From Marinimicrobium koreense (GTDB lineage Bacteria; Pseudomonadota; Gammaproteobacteria; Pseudomonadales; Cellvibrionaceae): 64,000 nt of DNA. Below are positions 19,003-29,300 of this stretch, one piece after another. The stretch covers positions 1-64,000 of the forward strand of contig NZ_RJUK01000004.1 of assembly GCF_003762925.1 (NCBI RefSeq), written 5' to 3'. Numbering within the stretch: position 1 is the stretch's first letter; every line of letters begins with the position of its first letter. The notes under the pieces were generated by a model. That model saw nothing but the letters and a program-made list of their open reading frames with translations. It was not told where the DNA came from and did no database searches. The translations under genes and the position numbers were made by a program.

Positions 19003-19950
19003 TCAGCCGGCCCGAAGCGCGGCCAGCAAAGATTGGAAGTCGTCGGGCAAGGGCGCGGTCCACTCACGATACTCCCCCGTACCGGGGTGCTCCAGCCCAA
19101 GCCGGGCCGCGTGCAGCGCCTGGCGGGGGAAGCTTTTCAGCTCGTGAATCAGCTCGTCGCTGGCGCCCTTGGGAATTTTGAAACGCCCTGCATAAGTGGC
19201 ATCACCCACCAGTGGGTGGCGGATATGCGCCATATGCACCCGGATCTGGTGGGTACGGCCGGTTTCCAGTTTGACCCGAATATGGGTGTGGGCCGCAAAA
19301 CGCTCCAGCAGCCGATAGTGGGTTACGGCCCGCTTGCCGCCACGTTCCAGAACGGCCATCAGTTTGCGCTGGCGCGGGTGGCGACCAATGGGCGCATCCA
19401 CGGTACCACCACCGGTCATGGTGCCAATGGCCACCGCCTCGTATTCGCGACTGACAATGCGCTCCTGCAACTGCTCTACCAGGTCGGTATGGGCCGACAG
19501 TGTCTTGGCCACCACCATCAGGCCCGTGGTGTCCTTATCCAGACGATGCACGATGCCCGCCCGGGGCACCCCCTCCAGGGCCGGGCAGTGATGCAGAAGC
19601 GCGTTCAGCAGGGTCCCGGTGTGATTGCCCGCCGCCGGGTGCACCACCAGACCGGCGGGCTTGTTGATCACCAGCAGGTCGTCGTCTTCATAAACAATGT
19701 TCAGGTCGATGGCCTCGGGCTCCCATTCTCCCTGCGCTTCGAGCTCCGCCTCCAGGCGCAGGGTCTCCCCGCCCAGCAGGCGCTCCTTGGGCTTGGCAAT
19801 ACGTCCGTCCAGGGTCAGTTGGCCGTCCTTTATCCAGGATTGGAGCCGGGCCCGTGAGAATTCAGGGAACAACCCGGAGGCGACCTGGTCGAAGCGCATG
19901 CCGGCCATATCCGGGGGCACGCGGGTGCTCTGTTGCAATTGATCCGCCAT
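19003..19950 (-). CDS. rluD: 23S rRNA pseudouridine synthase D
   Basis: Makes the pseudouridines in helix 69 of 23S rRNA (positions 1911, 1915 and 1917 in E. coli numbering). The N-terminal S4 RNA-binding domain is at about residues 15-75 (MRFDQVASGLFPEFSRARLQSWIKDGQLTLDG). It is followed by the RluA-type catalytic domain with the Asp-containing motif AGIVHRLDKDTTGLMVVAKT, plus GRTHQIRVHMAHIRHPLVGD near the C-terminus. Length is 315 residues. It is divergent from bamD, as in Pseudomonas, and runs into pgeF. Confidence 0.96.
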   Translation of the reverse strand: MADQLQQSTRVPPDMAGMRFDQVASGLFPEFSRARLQSWIKDGQLTLDGRIAKPKERLLGGETLRLEAELEAQGEWEPEAIDLNIVYEDDDLLVINKPAGLVVHPAAGNHTGTLLNALLHHCPALEGVPRAGIVHRLDKDTTGLMVVAKTLSAHTDLVEQLQERIVSREYEAVAIGTMTGGGTVDAPIGRHPRQRKLMAVLERGGKRAVTHYRLLERFAAHTHIRVKLETGRTHQIRVHMAHIRHPLVGDATYAGRFKIPKGASDELIHELKSFPRQALHAARLGLEHPGTGEYREWTAPLPDDFQSLLAALRAG

Positions 19951-20099
19951 GGGGCGTGATTACCTCTATCGAGTGCGAGAGTGCGCGGCCCCACCGGGGC
20001 GCTTTGGTATACGCACGCTCTGTGTTTTAATAGCCCGCTGCTCCAGTGGGCCGGTACGGAGCCCACTGACTTTTGAATCGTGAACGAGTTTTGAATCCT

Positions 20100-21011
20100 A
20101 TGCGAGTCCTGCAACTCCTACTGCTCGGCGGCCTGTTGGCGCTGATTACCGCCTGCTCCAATACCGATCGCGAGCCAGAGTATACCAGTGAGGCCGACCT
20201 TTACGAGGCCGCGCAGGCGCAAATGCGCCGCAGTCAGTGGGAAACCGCCATCAGCAACCTGCAATCACTGGAAGAGAACTTCCCGTTTGGCACCTATGCC
20301 GAGCAGGCCCAGCTGGAGCTGATTTACGCCTACTACCGCTCCGGCGACGCCGATATGGTATCGGCCACGGCCGACCGATTCATCCGTCTTCACCCCCAGC
20401 ACCGCAATGTGGATTACGCCTATTATATGAAAGGGCTCAGCTCCTTTACCGAGGGTCGTGGCATGTTCGAGCGGGTGCTGCCGACGGACCTCACCCAGCG
20501 CGACCCCGGCGCCGCACGGGACTCCCTGGACCACTTCGCCCAGCTCCTCACCCGCTTCCCGGACAGCATTTACGCCTCGGACGCCAAGCGCCGCATGCTG
20601 TACCTGCGCAACCTGCTGGCCCGCTACGAAATTCACGTGGCCAACTACTACTTCAAACGCGGCGCCTATGTCGCAGCCACCAACCGTGGGCGCTACGTAC
20701 TGGAAAACTTTGATACCACCCCTGCCGTTCCCGATGCACTGGCAGTGATGGTGCAGGGCTACGAGCTGCTGGATATGCCGGAGTTGTCCGCCCAGATGCT
20801 GGATATCCTCAAGCTGAACTACCCGGACCACCCGGCGCTGAACGACGATGGTTCTTTTGATTTCCAGTACAGTTCGGATGAGGGCGATCGCAGCTGGCTG
20901 AGCCTGATCACCTTTGGCTTGTTCGACAAGAGTGAGCCACCGGGCTTTGATACCCGGGAGCTTTATAATCCGGAATATCAGGACGCGCCGCAGCCGCCTT
21001 CAGGGGTTTGA
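20100..21011 (+). CDS. bamD: Outer-membrane assembly lipoprotein BamD
   Basis: Essential component of the BAM complex that folds beta-barrel proteins into the outer membrane. The start is the ATG at 20100; an in-frame TTG at 20073 would precede the signal. The lipobox ITAC gives Cys19. Then come about five TPR-like helical hairpins ([51 protein letters not shown] is typical of the ComL/YfiO family). Length is 303 residues against about 245 in E. coli; the excess is a C-terminal tail beyond the TPR region. A perfect 8-bp hairpin (20044-20051 with 20061-20068) lies in the leader. It is followed by a REP-like repeat and convergent nadE. Confidence 0.95.
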   Translation: MRVLQLLLLGGLLALITACSNTDREPEYTSEADLYEAAQAQMRRSQWETAISNLQSLEENFPFGTYAEQAQLELIYAYYRSGDADMVSATADRFIRLHPQHRNVDYAYYMKGLSSFTEGRGMFERVLPTDLTQRDPGAARDSLDHFAQLLTRFPDSIYASDAKRRMLYLRNLLARYEIHVANYYFKRGAYVAATNRGRYVLENFDTTPAVPDALAVMVQGYELLDMPELSAQMLDILKLNYPDHPALNDDGSFDFQYSSDEGDRSWLSLITFGLFDKSEPPGFDTRELYNPEYQDAPQPPSGV

Positions 21012-21032
21012 TGGCTGCTTTGGTGTGACCGT

Positions 21033-21067
21033 GTCGGGTTACGCGCTGGGCGCTAACCCGACCTACG
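21033..21067. repeat. REP-like palindromic repeat, copy 1
   Basis: A 9-bp stem GTCGGGTTA/TAACCCGAC with an inner GCGC/GCGC stem, followed by CTACG, so that on the minus strand it starts with the GTAG head typical of REP elements. It fills the gap between convergent bamD and nadE and may protect or end both transcripts. Related copies are at 54604-54637 and 58433-58466. Confidence 0.65.
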
Positions 21068-21097
21068 AGAAAGCGTTCGCTCTTACCGTCAGTTTTC

Positions 21098-22723
21098 TTA
21101 CTCCCCCAGCTTCCATCCCGACGTTATCGGATAACGCCGATCGCGGCCGAAGCCACGCTGGGTGATGCGCACGCCAATCGGGGCTTGGCGGCGCTTGTAT
21201 TCATTGATGTCCACCAGTCGGACCACGCGCTCGACATCTTCCCGCGCAAAGCCCCGGGCAATAATGGCTTCCGCACTGCAATCCTGTTCCACATACAACG
21301 CCAGTATCTGATCCAGCACCTCGTAAGGCGGCAGGCTGTCCTCATCTTTCTGATCCGGCGCCAACTCGGCGGACGGTGGGCGGGTAATGACGGACGGGGG
21401 AATCACTTCGCCCTGTTCGTTGCGGTGCCTGGACAGCTCAAACACCAGGGTTTTGGGAACGTCTTTGAGCGCATCGAACCCGCCGGCCATATCGCCGTAC
21501 AGGGTGGAGTAACCGACCGCGAGCTCACTTTTGTTGCCCGTGGTCAGCACCAAGTCGCCCCGTTTGTTGGACCAGGCCATCAGCAGGACGCCTCGACAGC
21601 GGGCCTGCAGGTTCTCCTCGGTGGTATCCCGTTTGGCCCCCTCGAAGACGGGATCCAGGGTCGCCATAAAGGCCTCGTACATGGGCTCGATACTCAGTGA
21701 GTGGTAACGCACGCCCATGCGGCGGGCCTGTTCGGCGGCGTCGGTCTGACTCAGTTCCGAGGTGTATCGAAACGGCATCATGATCGCCGTTACCCGCTCC
21801 GGACCCAACGCATCCACGGCGATGGCCAGCGTCAGGGCCGAGTCGATGCCGCCGGAAAGGCCCAACACCACGCCTTTGAAACCATTCTTGTTCACATAAT
21901 CCCGTGTACCCGTCACCAGCGCCTGATACACGGAGTCCAGGTCCTGCTGTTGGGGGGCCAACGCCTGATGGGCCATATGAACCGATCCATCGTGCCAGTT
22001 GGCCTGCAATAGTTCCAGCGACTCCTGCCAGGCGGGCAGGCGCCGGCACAGGTCGCCCTGGGCGTTCACCGCCACCGAGCCGCCGTCGAATACCAGCTCG
22101 TCCTGGCCGCCCACCTGATTGACATAAACGATGGGCATATGCCCTTGCCGCGCGCGCTCGGCCAGCAACTGCTCCCGCTCACGCGGCTTGCCTTTGTGGA
22201 AGGGCGAGGCATTCAGATTCAGCATCAATTTGGCGCCAGCGTCCCGGGCCTGTTCCACCGGTCCGGGCTGCCAGATATCCTCACAGATGGTCAGCGCCGT
22301 CGGCACGCCCTTGAGGTCAAAGACACAGGCGCTATCACCCGGCACAAAGTAGCGCACCTCATCGAACACTTGGTAATTCGGCAGGCACTGTTTGGCGTAC
22401 TCGCACACCAACTGCCCACGAGCAACCACGCCGGCCATATTGAACACCCGGCCCGCCACCACCTTGGGGTACCCGAGCACCAGCACAATACCCAGGTCTG
22501 CCTGCTTGAGTTGGTCCAGAGCGCGATCAATCCGCAGCGCGAGACTCGGACGCAACAGCAGGTCCTCCGGCGGATAGCCCGACAGGGTCAGCTCCGGAAA
22601 GACGATGACATCCGCCCCCTGGGCCTCCGCCCGACGGGCCTGCTCCAGAATCCGCTCGGCATTGCCGGGGATATCCCCGACCAGCGGGTTGATCTGGGCC
22701 ATTGCGATACTCAAACTTGACAT
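21098..22723 (-). CDS. nadE: Glutamine-dependent NAD+ synthetase
   Basis: Last step of NAD synthesis: amidation of deamido-NAD with ammonia from glutamine. Residues about 1-260 are a nitrilase-type glutaminase with the catalytic Glu in FPELTLSGYPPEDLLLRP, Lys in the KGKPRERE region and Cys in ALTICEDIWQPG. The C-terminal synthetase has the P-loop LGLSGGIDSALTLAIAVDALG and the TGNKSELAVGYSTLYGDMAGGFD block. The start is set at the ATG 22723 (MSSLSIAMAQINPLVGD), because family members begin there. Length is 541 residues. It lies between bamD and pilS, which are neighbours in Pseudomonas, so it appears to be an insertion into that order. Confidence 0.95.
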   Translation of the reverse strand: MSSLSIAMAQINPLVGDIPGNAERILEQARRAEAQGADVIVFPELTLSGYPPEDLLLRPSLALRIDRALDQLKQADLGIVLVLGYPKVVAGRVFNMAGVVARGQLVCEYAKQCLPNYQVFDEVRYFVPGDSACVFDLKGVPTALTICEDIWQPGPVEQARDAGAKLMLNLNASPFHKGKPREREQLLAERARQGHMPIVYVNQVGGQDELVFDGGSVAVNAQGDLCRRLPAWQESLELLQANWHDGSVHMAHQALAPQQQDLDSVYQALVTGTRDYVNKNGFKGVVLGLSGGIDSALTLAIAVDALGPERVTAIMMPFRYTSELSQTDAAEQARRMGVRYHSLSIEPMYEAFMATLDPVFEGAKRDTTEENLQARCRGVLLMAWSNKRGDLVLTTGNKSELAVGYSTLYGDMAGGFDALKDVPKTLVFELSRHRNEQGEVIPPSVITRPPSAELAPDQKDEDSLPPYEVLDQILALYVEQDCSAEAIIARGFAREDVERVVRLVDINEYKRRQAPIGVRITQRGFGRDRRYPITSGWKLGE

Positions 22724-22850
22724 AAAGGGGCCTGCATCCTGATAAACTGCGGGAAAACGACGCGTATTGTCCGCCAATTGCGGATTCGACGCAAAGCGAT
22801 AATATCCGACCCCGATCGGTCAGACTCACAGCCAAGGTACTCTGTCCCCC

Positions 22851-24458
22851 ATGCCCGTCAACGACAACCCTGTCATGGCCCGCGTATCCAGCTACAGCAA
22901 TTACGACCTGCTGAGGGTATACACCTACTATCGCACGCTACTGGGCAGCCTGTTGCTGTTGATGTTTCAGGGCAACATTGCGCCCAATATTCTCGGCAAC
23001 GACCACCCGGACGTCTTTCTCTATACCTCAATCATCTATACCAGCATCAACATCATCACCCTGGGCCTGCTATGGCGGGTGAAGTTTCTGCCCTCCAATC
23101 AGCAGAGTTTTGTGCTTCTGGTTCTGGACGTGGCGGCCATTGCGCTGATGATGTATGCCAGTGGCGGCGCCTTGAGCGGCCTGGGTTACCTGCAGTTGGT
23201 GGTCGTGGCGGCTGGCGGCATGCTGCTGCCCGCGCAGTTGGCGATTCTGCTGGCGGCCCTGGCCAGCATCGCCGTGGTGGGCGAGAGCATCACCCGGCTG
23301 TGGTTGCTGTCGATCGACAACCGTACCCTGTTCTCCGCCGGCACCCTGGGCGCCCTGCTCTTCACCACGGCCCTCACCTTCCAATATCTGGCTCGGAAGA
23401 TCCGCACCAGCAGTCAGGAGGCACTGGCCCAGGCCCGGCAGGCACAGCACCTGCAACGCCTGGCTCAGTTGATTGTGGAGCGCATGCGGACCGGCATCGT
23501 TGTTCTGGGGGGGAACCAGTCCGTTGAATTGATCAACCGCTCTGCCGCCGAGCTGCTGGGCGTGCGCGAAACACCCGGAACGCTCGATGACATTCCCCTG
23601 CTCAAAAATCAGTTTGATCAGTGGCAAACCGACAGTCGCACTTCATCGGTAGTGGCCACGGATCAGTCGTCCAATAACGAACTGAAAATCAACTTCGCGG
23701 CGCTGGATCCGAGCACCGCCTCAGAGACCCTGGTCTTTGTCGAAGACAACCGCCTGATTGCCCAGCAGGCTCAGCAGCTCAAGCTCGCTTCCCTGGGCCG
23801 ATTGACCGCCAGCATCGCCCACGAGGTACGCAACCCCCTCGGCGCCATCAGCCACGCCAGCCAACTGCTCAGCGAATCGGATCAGCTCACCGGCGGCGAC
23901 CAGCGCCTGCTTCAGATCATCGATAATCACAGCAAGCGGGTGAACCAGATCATCGAGAATGTTCTTCAGCTTTCGCGCCGCCGCAATGCGCGGCCCGAGC
24001 AGGTCATACTGAACGATTGGCTCCAGCACTTTACGGAAGAATTCCGCTCCGGCCAGCCCAATCCGTGCACACTTGAATTATCTCTTGATCGTGCTGACAT
24101 TGGAGCCAAGTTTGACACGGGTCAGCTCCATCAGGTGCTGACCAACCTGTGCGACAATGGCTTGCGCTACAGTGAGGCCATTACGGGAGAGCGCCGGGTC
24201 AGGATTGAGGCGGGCATAGAAGCGCGTAACCAGCAGCCTTTCATCAGAGTCATTGACTGGGGGGAGGGTATTGATGAGGAGCGTCGCAGGCATATTTTCG
24301 AGCCGTTTTTTACTACGGAAAGCACCGGCTCGGGCCTCGGACTGTTCATCTGCAAGGAGCTTTGCGAAGCCAATCAGGCTTTAATACACTATGAACGCAC
24401 GTCCGATGGACTCAGTGCATTCCACATTCAGTTGGCACACCCGGACCGGGCACTTTAA
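22851..24458 (+). CDS. pilS: Sensor histidine kinase PilS
   Basis: Inner-membrane kinase controlling type IV pilin expression through PilR. About six membrane segments occupy residues 25-180 (LLGSLLLLMFQ, FVLLVLDVAAIALMMYASGG, AAGGMLLPAQLAILLAALAS and so on). A PAS-like cytoplasmic domain follows (MRTGIVVLGGNQSVELINRSAAELLG), then the dimerisation box SIAHEVRNPLGAISHASQLL with the phosphorylated His, and the ATPase domain with the N box (NLCDNGLRYS), DWGEGID and GSGLGLFICKEL. No strong ribosome site precedes the ATG; a second ATG 24 nt later is an alternative. The gene is followed 37 nt later by pilR. Confidence 0.94.
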   Translation: MPVNDNPVMARVSSYSNYDLLRVYTYYRTLLGSLLLLMFQGNIAPNILGNDHPDVFLYTSIIYTSINIITLGLLWRVKFLPSNQQSFVLLVLDVAAIALMMYASGGALSGLGYLQLVVVAAGGMLLPAQLAILLAALASIAVVGESITRLWLLSIDNRTLFSAGTLGALLFTTALTFQYLARKIRTSSQEALAQARQAQHLQRLAQLIVERMRTGIVVLGGNQSVELINRSAAELLGVRETPGTLDDIPLLKNQFDQWQTDSRTSSVVATDQSSNNELKINFAALDPSTASETLVFVEDNRLIAQQAQQLKLASLGRLTASIAHEVRNPLGAISHASQLLSESDQLTGGDQRLLQIIDNHSKRVNQIIENVLQLSRRRNARPEQVILNDWLQHFTEEFRSGQPNPCTLELSLDRADIGAKFDTGQLHQVLTNLCDNGLRYSEAITGERRVRIEAGIEARNQQPFIRVIDWGEGIDEERRRHIFEPFFTTESTGSGLGLFICKELCEANQALIHYERTSDGLSAFHIQLAHPDRAL

Positions 24459-24495
24459 TGGCCGACACCGACAGACTCTCTGACACAGGTTTTCT

Positions 24496-25872
24496 ATGAG
24501 TAATCAACGCGTTCTGGTTATTGATGACGAGCCCGATATCCGCGAGCTGCTGAATATCACCCTCGGGCGGATGGGCATTGAGGCCGACTGCGTGGAGAAC
24601 CTGACGTTGGCCAAGGAGCGCCTGGCACAGTCCCAGTACGACCTATGCCTGACAGACATGCGCCTACCCGACGGGAACGGTCTGGAGCTGGTGGAATTCA
24701 TTCAGCAGGAATATCCCCGGTTGCCGGTCGCGGTGATTACGGCCCACGGCAGTATTGATACTGCCATTGAGTCCATGAAAGCCGGCGCCTTTGACTTTGT
24801 GTCCAAGCCCGTCGATCTGACTGCACTGCGCAAACTGGTCAGCAGCGCGATCCAGTCCAGCCAACTGCCCCCCATGCCGCTGCCGGCCGAGTGTCCGATT
24901 ATTGGCCAGTCCAAAGCCATTCAGCATCTGATCGCCAGCATTCAGAAACTGGCCCGTTCCCAGGCGCCGGTGTATATTTCGGGCGAGTCCGGGGTGGGTA
25001 AAGAGCTGGTGGCCCGCTCCATCCATAAACTGGGGCCACGGGCCGCCGGTGAATTCGTGGCAGTAAACTGTGGTGCCATTCCCCGGGAGTTGATGGAGAG
25101 CGAGTTTTTCGGTCACAAGAAAGGCAGCTTCACCGGCGCTCACCAAGATAAGGCGGGCCTGTTTCAGGTTGCCGAAGGCGGCACACTGTTTTTGGACGAG
25201 GTCGCCGACCTGCCACTGGACATGCAGGTCAAGTTGCTGCGGGCGATTCAGGAAAAAGCGGTGCGCCCCGTCGGTGGGCAAAACGAAATCCGCACCGATG
25301 TACGTATTCTCTGTGCCACCCACAAGGCGCTGGATCAGGAAGTGCTGCAGGGCCGCTTCCGTCAGGACCTGTTTTATCGGCTTAATGTCATCCAGCTAAG
25401 GGTTCCACCACTGAGGGAGCGCAGGGAAGACATCGCCATGCTGGCCCGCCACATACTCGAACAGTTGGCCCGAGAGGTCAATTTCCCCACGCCGCAACTG
25501 AGCCAACCGGCCATGAAACAGCTCTGCGAGTATCATTTCCCCGGGAATGTCCGGGAGCTTGAAAACATTCTGGAACGAGCGTTTACGCTCTGTGAAAGCC
25601 AGGTCATCGACCCGGTTGATCTGCACCTGCCGGATAATACCGACCCGATGGGTAACGGCATGGAACCCGCCAATGACGGTGCAGGCAACCATGTAGCCCG
25701 ATGCGCGGAGTACCCTTCTCTGGATCATTATCTTCAGGAAGTCGAAAAAGACATCCTGTGCAACGCACTCGAGCAGGCCAAATGGAATAAAACCCAGGCG
25801 GCAAAAAACCTGGGCATCAGCTTCCGGTCATTGCGCTACCGGCTACAGAAACTGGGGCTGGACGACGACTGA
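24496..25872 (+). CDS. pilR: Sigma-54-dependent response regulator PilR
   Basis: NtrC-type activator phosphorylated by PilS; in Pseudomonas it drives the sigma-54 promoter of pilA. The receiver domain (residues 1-120) has the acidic pocket DDEPD and the phosphoacceptor in LTDMRLPDG. The AAA+ domain (about 135-370) has Walker A GESGVGKELVARSIH and the sigma-54 contact loop in the form GSFTGA. The C-terminal Fis-type helix-turn-helix is NKTQAAKNLGISFRSLRYRLQKLGL. Length is 458 residues. No major pilin gene lies in this window, so its main target is elsewhere. It converges with pilE. Confidence 0.96.
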   Translation: MSNQRVLVIDDEPDIRELLNITLGRMGIEADCVENLTLAKERLAQSQYDLCLTDMRLPDGNGLELVEFIQQEYPRLPVAVITAHGSIDTAIESMKAGAFDFVSKPVDLTALRKLVSSAIQSSQLPPMPLPAECPIIGQSKAIQHLIASIQKLARSQAPVYISGESGVGKELVARSIHKLGPRAAGEFVAVNCGAIPRELMESEFFGHKKGSFTGAHQDKAGLFQVAEGGTLFLDEVADLPLDMQVKLLRAIQEKAVRPVGGQNEIRTDVRILCATHKALDQEVLQGRFRQDLFYRLNVIQLRVPPLRERREDIAMLARHILEQLAREVNFPTPQLSQPAMKQLCEYHFPGNVRELENILERAFTLCESQVIDPVDLHLPDNTDPMGNGMEPANDGAGNHVARCAEYPSLDHYLQEVEKDILCNALEQAKWNKTQAAKNLGISFRSLRYRLQKLGLDDD

Positions 25873-25891
25873 TTCGCCGCCCCAGCGTCGA

Positions 25892-26314
25892 CTACCAGCA
25901 GGCCTCTGGTGTCCGGCGTCCCCGGTGGTCCAAAGACATTTCCGTGTCGCAGTCTTCATCAGCGGTTTGCGGTGCGCGGATCGCCGTGGCGCTCAACGTG
26001 TAGGTGGTCGCCGACTCGTCATCAATGGTAATCCGATACATCCCCTCCGGTGAATCGATCCGCGCATCGCCCGTCGTCAACTGCTGATACACCGCACAAT
26101 TATCATTGTCGTAACTGGAAAAGGTCGTATAGCAGCGCTGTAGACGTTGCGCCGTATCGTTCAGGGTCGCTTGAGCATCCGAACGGTTGCTGCGCATTAC
26201 CTGATTCTGATACGAGCTATAGGCAATAGATGCCAGAATACCCAGGATGGCCACCACGATCATGATCTCAATCAGGGTAAAGCCCGCCTGGGATTGTCTG
26301 TGAAATAACGTCAC
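25892..26314 (-). CDS. pilE: Type IV pilus minor pilin PilE
   Basis: Minor pilin with a class III signal: prepilin peptidase cleaves before Phe in QAGFTLIEIMIVVAILGILASIAYSSYQ, leaving the N-methylated Phe and the conserved Glu at mature position 5. Two pairs of cysteines in the small globular domain could form the C-terminal disulphide loop (last Cys next to the final Trp). The start is the GTG at 26314 with AGAGGA 7 nt upstream. Length is 140 residues. It is the last gene of the fimU-pilV-pilW-pilX-pilY1-pilE operon, 30 nt after pilY1. Confidence 0.88.
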   Translation of the reverse strand: MTLFHRQSQAGFTLIEIMIVVAILGILASIAYSSYQNQVMRSNRSDAQATLNDTAQRLQRCYTTFSSYDNDNCAVYQQLTTGDARIDSPEGMYRITIDDESATTYTLSATAIRAPQTADEDCDTEMSLDHRGRRTPEACW

Positions 26315-26344
26315 TACTCGGTCCTCTTGTTATCAAATCCAGTG

Positions 26345-29300
26345 TTATCGAATCTGGCGCCAGGATTGACGGCCCAGCGCATCGGTCGGGATATCCACGT
26401 CTTCCTCCAGCAACCGCCCAATCTCGCCGTCCTGGCCATTTACGCCACCATCAGATGGATTGAGAATGAGCTTACCTGTACCCTGGCCAATGACACCGAA
26501 GGTGGGGTCACCCAAGATCAGGGAGTCGTATTCTTCAATACCATCCAGCAGGTTTTCACCGTAGTACCGATCGCCGATGGCCACCAGCTCCATCAGCCAA
26601 CTGCGCCCCCCAAACTCACAGGCCACACCAGAAGGAATCAGCGTCGGGAAGATCAGGCGATCGAACAGCAACAGCGGCTTGCTGACGACCCGTTCGCCCA
26701 AGGCAGTATCGAAATCAATAAACCAGCCATTTACACTCGCGTCAGTCCAGTCAGGCTCATTCCGATCCTGCCCGTCGATGGTCCTATTTTCCGTTCCCTG
26801 AATGATGGCTTTTTCATGCAAAATCGACGCACGTCCATCTTGCGCCGTATTACTGGTGTAATCCAATTCAGAACCCAAATCGGCGATGGCGTAAAAGCTA
26901 TTCTGAGGAGTATCTGCCGTCGCGAGGTTATCACTATTCTCAAAGTATTTTCCGGTTCCGAAGTACACCATGATAACCCCTTTGGAGTCCGTCACGGTGT
27001 GACGCTTCAGGGCATTGAAGCCCAACGTTGGTGCACTGGTAATGGGCTGCCGGTCACCGTCAGCATCCCTCGCGACAAACAGCGGGTTACCGGAAAGCCC
27101 CACTCCCCAGCCATCGGGACGGGTGCCGCTCAAATCAAACCTCCAGAGGTTACCCTGAAGATCACCCGCATAGGCGGTATTGATTTCTCCGTAGGCATCA
27201 CCCAGTAACGCCACACCAGAAAGGCCTGTTCCCGCTTCCGTATCAATGACCCGACTCTGGGTGGTCGGATTCTCCAGATCAACGATAAACAATTGCGACG
27301 TGCCAGCATCATACCCATTACCGAACACAACGGCCCAGCGGCCATTGGCCATGCGAGCAATCTGTGGCTGGCTGAGAATGTAGCCCATATCACCCAGAGC
27401 CGCGAGATCGCTGGGCGCCAACTCAAACATCAACTCCGGGAAGTCAGGGTCGGTCACGTCCAGCGCAAAAATGCCTTTACCCCCGGCGCCGAAAGTGCCA
27501 ACAAGCACACTTTTCCACTCACCACCCACGTAAGCGTCGCCCACCGCCAGTGGGCCGTCCACCGTGTACTCGTGGGCAACGTCCTCTCGACCGTAATTGG
27601 GGTCGGCCAGTGTCGCCAGTTTGGAATAAACACCATTCGGCACGTAAGCGAAACGTTCCTGAAGTGCGCTATTCCCTTCGGCATAAAATGCGTGAAGCAT
27701 ACCGTCATTGGCCCCGACAAACAGCGTGGGAGTTTCACTCCGCTTGTCTTCAACGTGAGTCGCGTACGTATCGCCGCCCAGCTCTGCCGGCAGCAGTCCG
27801 TAGCCAAAATCGCGGCCGCCAAGATAAACCGGGCTGGAGTTGACGATATCGCCCAGAAGTTTCTCGCGCTCTCTCAATCCACCCGTGCCCTCTTTACTCC
27901 GATCACCTTTTACCCAGTTCAGGCGATCTTGCCCAAGCGTTTCGGTGTCACCCGCAATCAGGTGGTTGCGCTGAGTGTCCGACAGGTTCTCCCAGGTGAA
28001 ATCAACCATGGCATTTCCGGTGCCGCCGTCGTTGTAGGTATAGACTGTGCGCCCTGCACTGGTGCTGGGCATACCACTGTTGGTGGACGCATAGACGGTC
28101 GATGAAATGGCACCATTCGCACCGATTTCAAAAGACCGGATCTCGCCAGACCAGTTCTCACTATTGAAGAGAGCCTGATAGACGAAAGAACCTTCGGTGA
28201 GTCGGGTCGAGTTGGTCGCGACCGAGGAGGCCGCGCCGATACCGGCGGCAATTTCTCCGAACGTCTTCCGAAGTGCGCGCTGCAACTCACGCGGGTCTGT
28301 CGCAAAGAAGTAATTGTCGTTAGCAGAAGCGGCTATATCAGCTTCATCTTCGTCAGCATAACCGCCCCACTTGGCAGCAAAGTAAAGGGGTTGCTCCAGA
28401 GGCTGCGCCGAAGAGGTACCTACTACGAACGTGCTAGAAGACTTCGCATCCGGCTCATCGCAACCACTATCAGCGTCGCAAGCGCTGATCGTACTGACTC
28501 CGGAAGTCGATTTGAATCCGTTAATGCCAGAATGTACATGAAAACCATCATTCGTGGTGCCGCCAATCACGTAGCCAAACCCCATGACGTTTGGCGTGGA
28601 GTCTGCTACCACATCGGTGGTAACGGTGACACTGGTTGATGTGACCGAATACTCAATGATGCCCCACATGTCCTGGTCATAGTCACCGCCCTGCTCACTG
28701 TCCTCCCAGTTGACATACAGCTTGCCGGTGCTGACTGCGTCGGTATTGACCTGATCAACCACTTTGAAGTCGACAATCGCACAGTTTGCATCGGGATCGG
28801 TGGTCGTGTTGCGACAGGCCGGCTGAATCGACACCGTGCGCTCATCGCCCGGTACGGGAACAGACACCTGGGGAACGGCGGGCGCCAGAGCCACCCCATA
28901 GGTTTTGACCTGGCTTCGACGATCATTGGATACGCCATTGATCTGTAGGCCTTCGGAGCGGGCATAATACGCAAGGCCGGCAATCTGATAGCTTCCCTGC
29001 AGGCGCGGGGCGTCCGGACAGGTCCCTTGAACACTCGCCAGACCACTGACGGTTTTCGCCGTACAGAGCTGGTTATTATCCCCGGCTCCTTCACCGCCAA
29101 CCTCACCGACAAAGTACTGGTTGCCGTGAATATTCTCTGCAGTCCCAACGGCATTGGTAAAGGAATCGAGTGTACTTTCTCCAGCTCCCAGATCCGAGAA
29201 GCCTGTCAACTGATCACCATCGTAGGAGCTGGTTGAGGCGTTGAACTGAATGACGTTTACCGGCGCGCAATAGTTATCACCATTCACTGGAGCAACCCAA